Source: Paenibacillus barengoltzii NBRC 101215
GTDB lineage: Bacteria; Bacillota; Bacilli; Paenibacillales; Paenibacillaceae
DNA: 64,000 nt
Reading direction: 5' to 3'
NCBI RefSeq assembly: GCF_004000745.1
Contig: NZ_BILV01000029.1
Coordinates: 1-64,000, forward strand
The notes under the pieces are model-generated. The model was given only the letters and a program-made list of their open reading frames with translations. It was not told the DNA's origin and did not search any database. Each line of letters starts with the position of its first letter. The stretch's first letter is position 1. The position numbers and the translations under genes are program-made. This document shows positions 62,377-64,000 of the stretch, one piece after another.

Positions 62377-63222
62377 TCAATCTCCCCTTTGTGTTTTGGA
62401 TTTAAACAGGTTTTGCGTAAAACGGTCGAGCACGATGGCCAGGACAACCACGGCCAACCCGGCTTCAAAGCCTTGCCCGATCTTAAGCTGGGTAACCGCC
62501 CGATAAACGGTGGCCCCAATGCCTTGCGCCCCGATCATGGAGGCGATGACGACCATCGACAACGACAACATGATCGTCTGGTTCACTCCGGCCATCAACG
62601 TGGGCATAGCGAGCGGCAACTCGACCTTAAACAGCTTCTGCCAAGCCGTGGATCCAAAGGCATTCGCCGCTTCTGTCAACTCGCCGTTCACTTGCTTGAT
62701 TCCAAGATAGGTAAGCCGAATCGTCGGCGGGATCGCGAAGATTACCGAGGCGATAACCCCAGGGACAACCCCGAGGCTAAAGAAGGTTACCGCTGGCAGC
62801 AGATAAACGAACGCCGGCATCGTCTGCATAAAATCCAACAACGGTGAGATGATCCGATGGACCATTTTGCTATAGGCGCACCAGATCCCGATCGGAATGC
62901 CAAACAGAATCGAGATCAAGCCGGAAGTGATCACCAGGCCTAAGGTGTTCATGGTCTCGGTCCAATAGCCAAGGTTGTCGATTAGCAGGAACCCGATCAC
63001 GGTGAACAAGGCCAACTGCCATTTTCCGATGAAATAAGCGATGATTCCAACGATAGCAATAAACAGCAGCGGATGCGGCAGCAGGAACAATCCGGCGAAA
63101 AAGTTAACGATCGTTTCAATCGTTGTGGACAATCCGTCGAAAAATCCTCCAAGCGTCCGCTCCATGGCATCCACCAGCGATTCAATCCATTCGGCCAGCG
63201 GCAATTTCGGGATGAATTCCAT
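62377..63222 (-). CDS. opuAB: Glycine betaine ABC transporter permease
   Basis: 281 aa, about six membrane segments. The permease signature [20 protein letters not shown] and the following [19 protein letters not shown] match OpuAB/ProW. The N-terminus carries an amphipathic stretch, as in OpuAB. Overlaps the 3' end of the ATPase gene by 41 bases, so the operon order is ATPase-permease-binding protein. The start at 63222 has the GGAGGTGAGC motif upstream. Confidence 0.93.
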   Translation of the reverse strand: MEFIPKLPLAEWIESLVDAMERTLGGFFDGLSTTIETIVNFFAGLFLLPHPLLFIAIVGIIAYFIGKWQLALFTVIGFLLIDNLGYWTETMNTLGLVITSGLISILFGIPIGIWCAYSKMVHRIISPLLDFMQTMPAFVYLLPAVTFFSLGVVPGVIASVIFAIPPTIRLTYLGIKQVNGELTEAANAFGSTAWQKLFKVELPLAMPTLMAGVNQTIMLSLSMVVIASMIGAQGIGATVYRAVTQLKIGQGFEAGLAVVVLAIVLDRFTQNLFKSKTQRGD

Positions 63223-64000
63223 CTGGGCTCACCTCCTCCTTCAGTTCATGATGTTCTCCGGCGAGGGCACCCAGCACGGCACCGCGTACGATAACGCCAA
63301 GCAAACGATCCTGTTCGTCAACGACGGCCAGCGGTACCTTGGAAGAGCTTGTAACTTCAAATAGGTCACTTAGCACGGTATCCGGAGCCACGCGAGGGGC
63401 GTCTGAAATCAGAATTTCTTCCAGGCCAATCCCGGACTTAGCAGCACGGGAGGCGTCTTCGGCTGTAATGACGCCGAGCAGGCGTTTGCCCCGGCCGATG
63501 ACGAACAGGTTGGAGATGCCTCGTTCACGCATCAGTTCAAGCGCGACGCGGGGCCCTTTATCCAACGTAACGGTTTCCGGTCGACGCATGACGCGGGCTG
63601 CGGTCAGCACCTTGGACAGGTCGACGTCCTCAATGAAACGTTCCACATATCGGTTAGCCGGGTTCATCAGCATTTCTTCCGGCGTGCCAATTTGGACGAG
63701 CGCGCCATCCTTCATCAGGGCGATCCGGTCACCAAGACGCAGGGCCTCATCCAAATCATGCGTAATGAAGACGATCGTCTTCTTCATCTTCTCCTGCAGC
63801 TCAAGCAGCTCATCTTGCATGTCACGACGAATGAGCGGGTCGAGCGCACTGAACGCTTCGTCCATCAACAGGATTTCCGGGTTATTGGCCAACGCCCGGG
63901 CCAGGCCAACCCGCTGCTGCATACCGCCGCTCAGCTGATCCGGCATCTTCTGTTCCCAGCCTTGTAAGCCGACGAGCTCGAGGGCCTGCATCGCTTTGTC
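63182..64000 (-). CDS. opuAA: Glycine betaine ABC transporter ATPase with CBS domains (partial)
   Basis: C-terminal part of the protein, cut by the right edge; the Walker A region is not in the window. Visible: signature [15 protein letters not shown], Walker [14 protein letters not shown], switch [11 protein letters not shown], then two CBS domains (around [22 protein letters not shown] and [21 protein letters not shown]; given by core [10 protein letters not shown] and [10 protein letters not shown]). The CBS pair senses ionic strength in OpuA and gates transport. A tail of about 20 residues after the CBS region ends at 63182. Energises the permease downstream. Confidence 0.9.
   Translation of the reverse strand, partial: DKAMQALELVGLQGWEQKMPDQLSGGMQQRVGLARALANNPEILLMDEAFSALDPLIRRDMQDELLELQEKMKKTIVFITHDLDEALRLGDRIALMKDGALVQIGTPEEMLMNPANRYVERFIEDVDLSKVLTAARVMRRPETVTLDKGPRVALELMRERGISNLFVIGRGKRLLGVITAEDASRAAKSGIGLEEILISDAPRVAPDTVLSDLFEVTSSSKVPLAVVDEQDRLLGVIVRGAVLGALAGEHHELKEEVSPDGIHPEIAAGRMD

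Overview
The window looks like chromosome from a Paenibacillus-type member of the Bacillales (inference). Protein sequences throughout are of that kind. The order tsaB-rimI-tsaD ... ABC-F ... moaC ... tatA-tatC-groES-groEL follows the ydiC-groEL region of Bacillus subtilis. Other pointers are a CIRCE-controlled groESL, many LplABC/YesMN-style sugar loci and several intergenic repeat families. G+C appears moderately high, dropping in intergenic regions.

Layout. (1) 1-18.9 kb, mostly core genes: the t6A/RimI group (tsaB partial, rimI, tsaD); a bactofilin/M23 peptidase pair divergent from a ParM-like actin; a small accessory block (DUF6157, PNPOx-like, AAC(3), a 5'-truncated flavin oxidoreductase, rhodanese, cysK, a lipoprotein with a tail-fibre-like end); a cluster of DnaA boxes in the gap before an ABC-F ATPase; then 5-FCL, moaC, moaB/mogA, tatA, tatC; a 1.3-kb repeat-filled gap; and groES-groEL behind a sigma-A promoter and CIRCE. 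(2) 19.1-22.3 kb: two Gfo/Idh/MocA oxidoreductases flanking an AraC regulator. (3) 22.7-35.6 kb: an orphan peptide-type permease, then a YesMN-type two-component system divergent from a sugar ABC transporter followed by DUF2264, heparinase II/III-like and GH88 genes. This is read as uptake and intracellular breakdown of uronic-acid oligosaccharides. (4) 35.7-54.1 kb: AraC regulator, GH31, GH43, LplBCA-like transporter, a second YesMN pair, GH36, L-fuconolactonase-like hydrolase, aldo/keto reductase, Zn-alcohol dehydrogenase and GH95 fucosidase. All the hydrolases lack visible signal peptides, so the set reads as intracellular processing of imported branched, fucosylated oligosaccharides. (5) 54.2-57.1 kb: an ArsR-type regulator with an extra C-terminal domain, divergent from a GH51 arabinofuranosidase, with matching AT-rich operator candidates in mirror image. 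(6) 57.1-64 kb: SRAP protein, a repeat field, a copper-amine-oxidase-N/DUF3298 secreted protein, patatin-like lipase, ASCH protein, a YjfB-type 58-aa peptide, and an OpuA-type glycine betaine ABC transporter cut by the right edge.

The most interesting non-coding signals are the DnaA-box cluster at 10.03-10.28 kb, in the position where B. subtilis also has one, and three sequence-unrelated repeat families (15.8-16.6, 58.0-58.3 and 61.3 kb) that all have a period of 50-51 bp. No rRNA, tRNA, complete insertion sequence or CRISPR array was seen.
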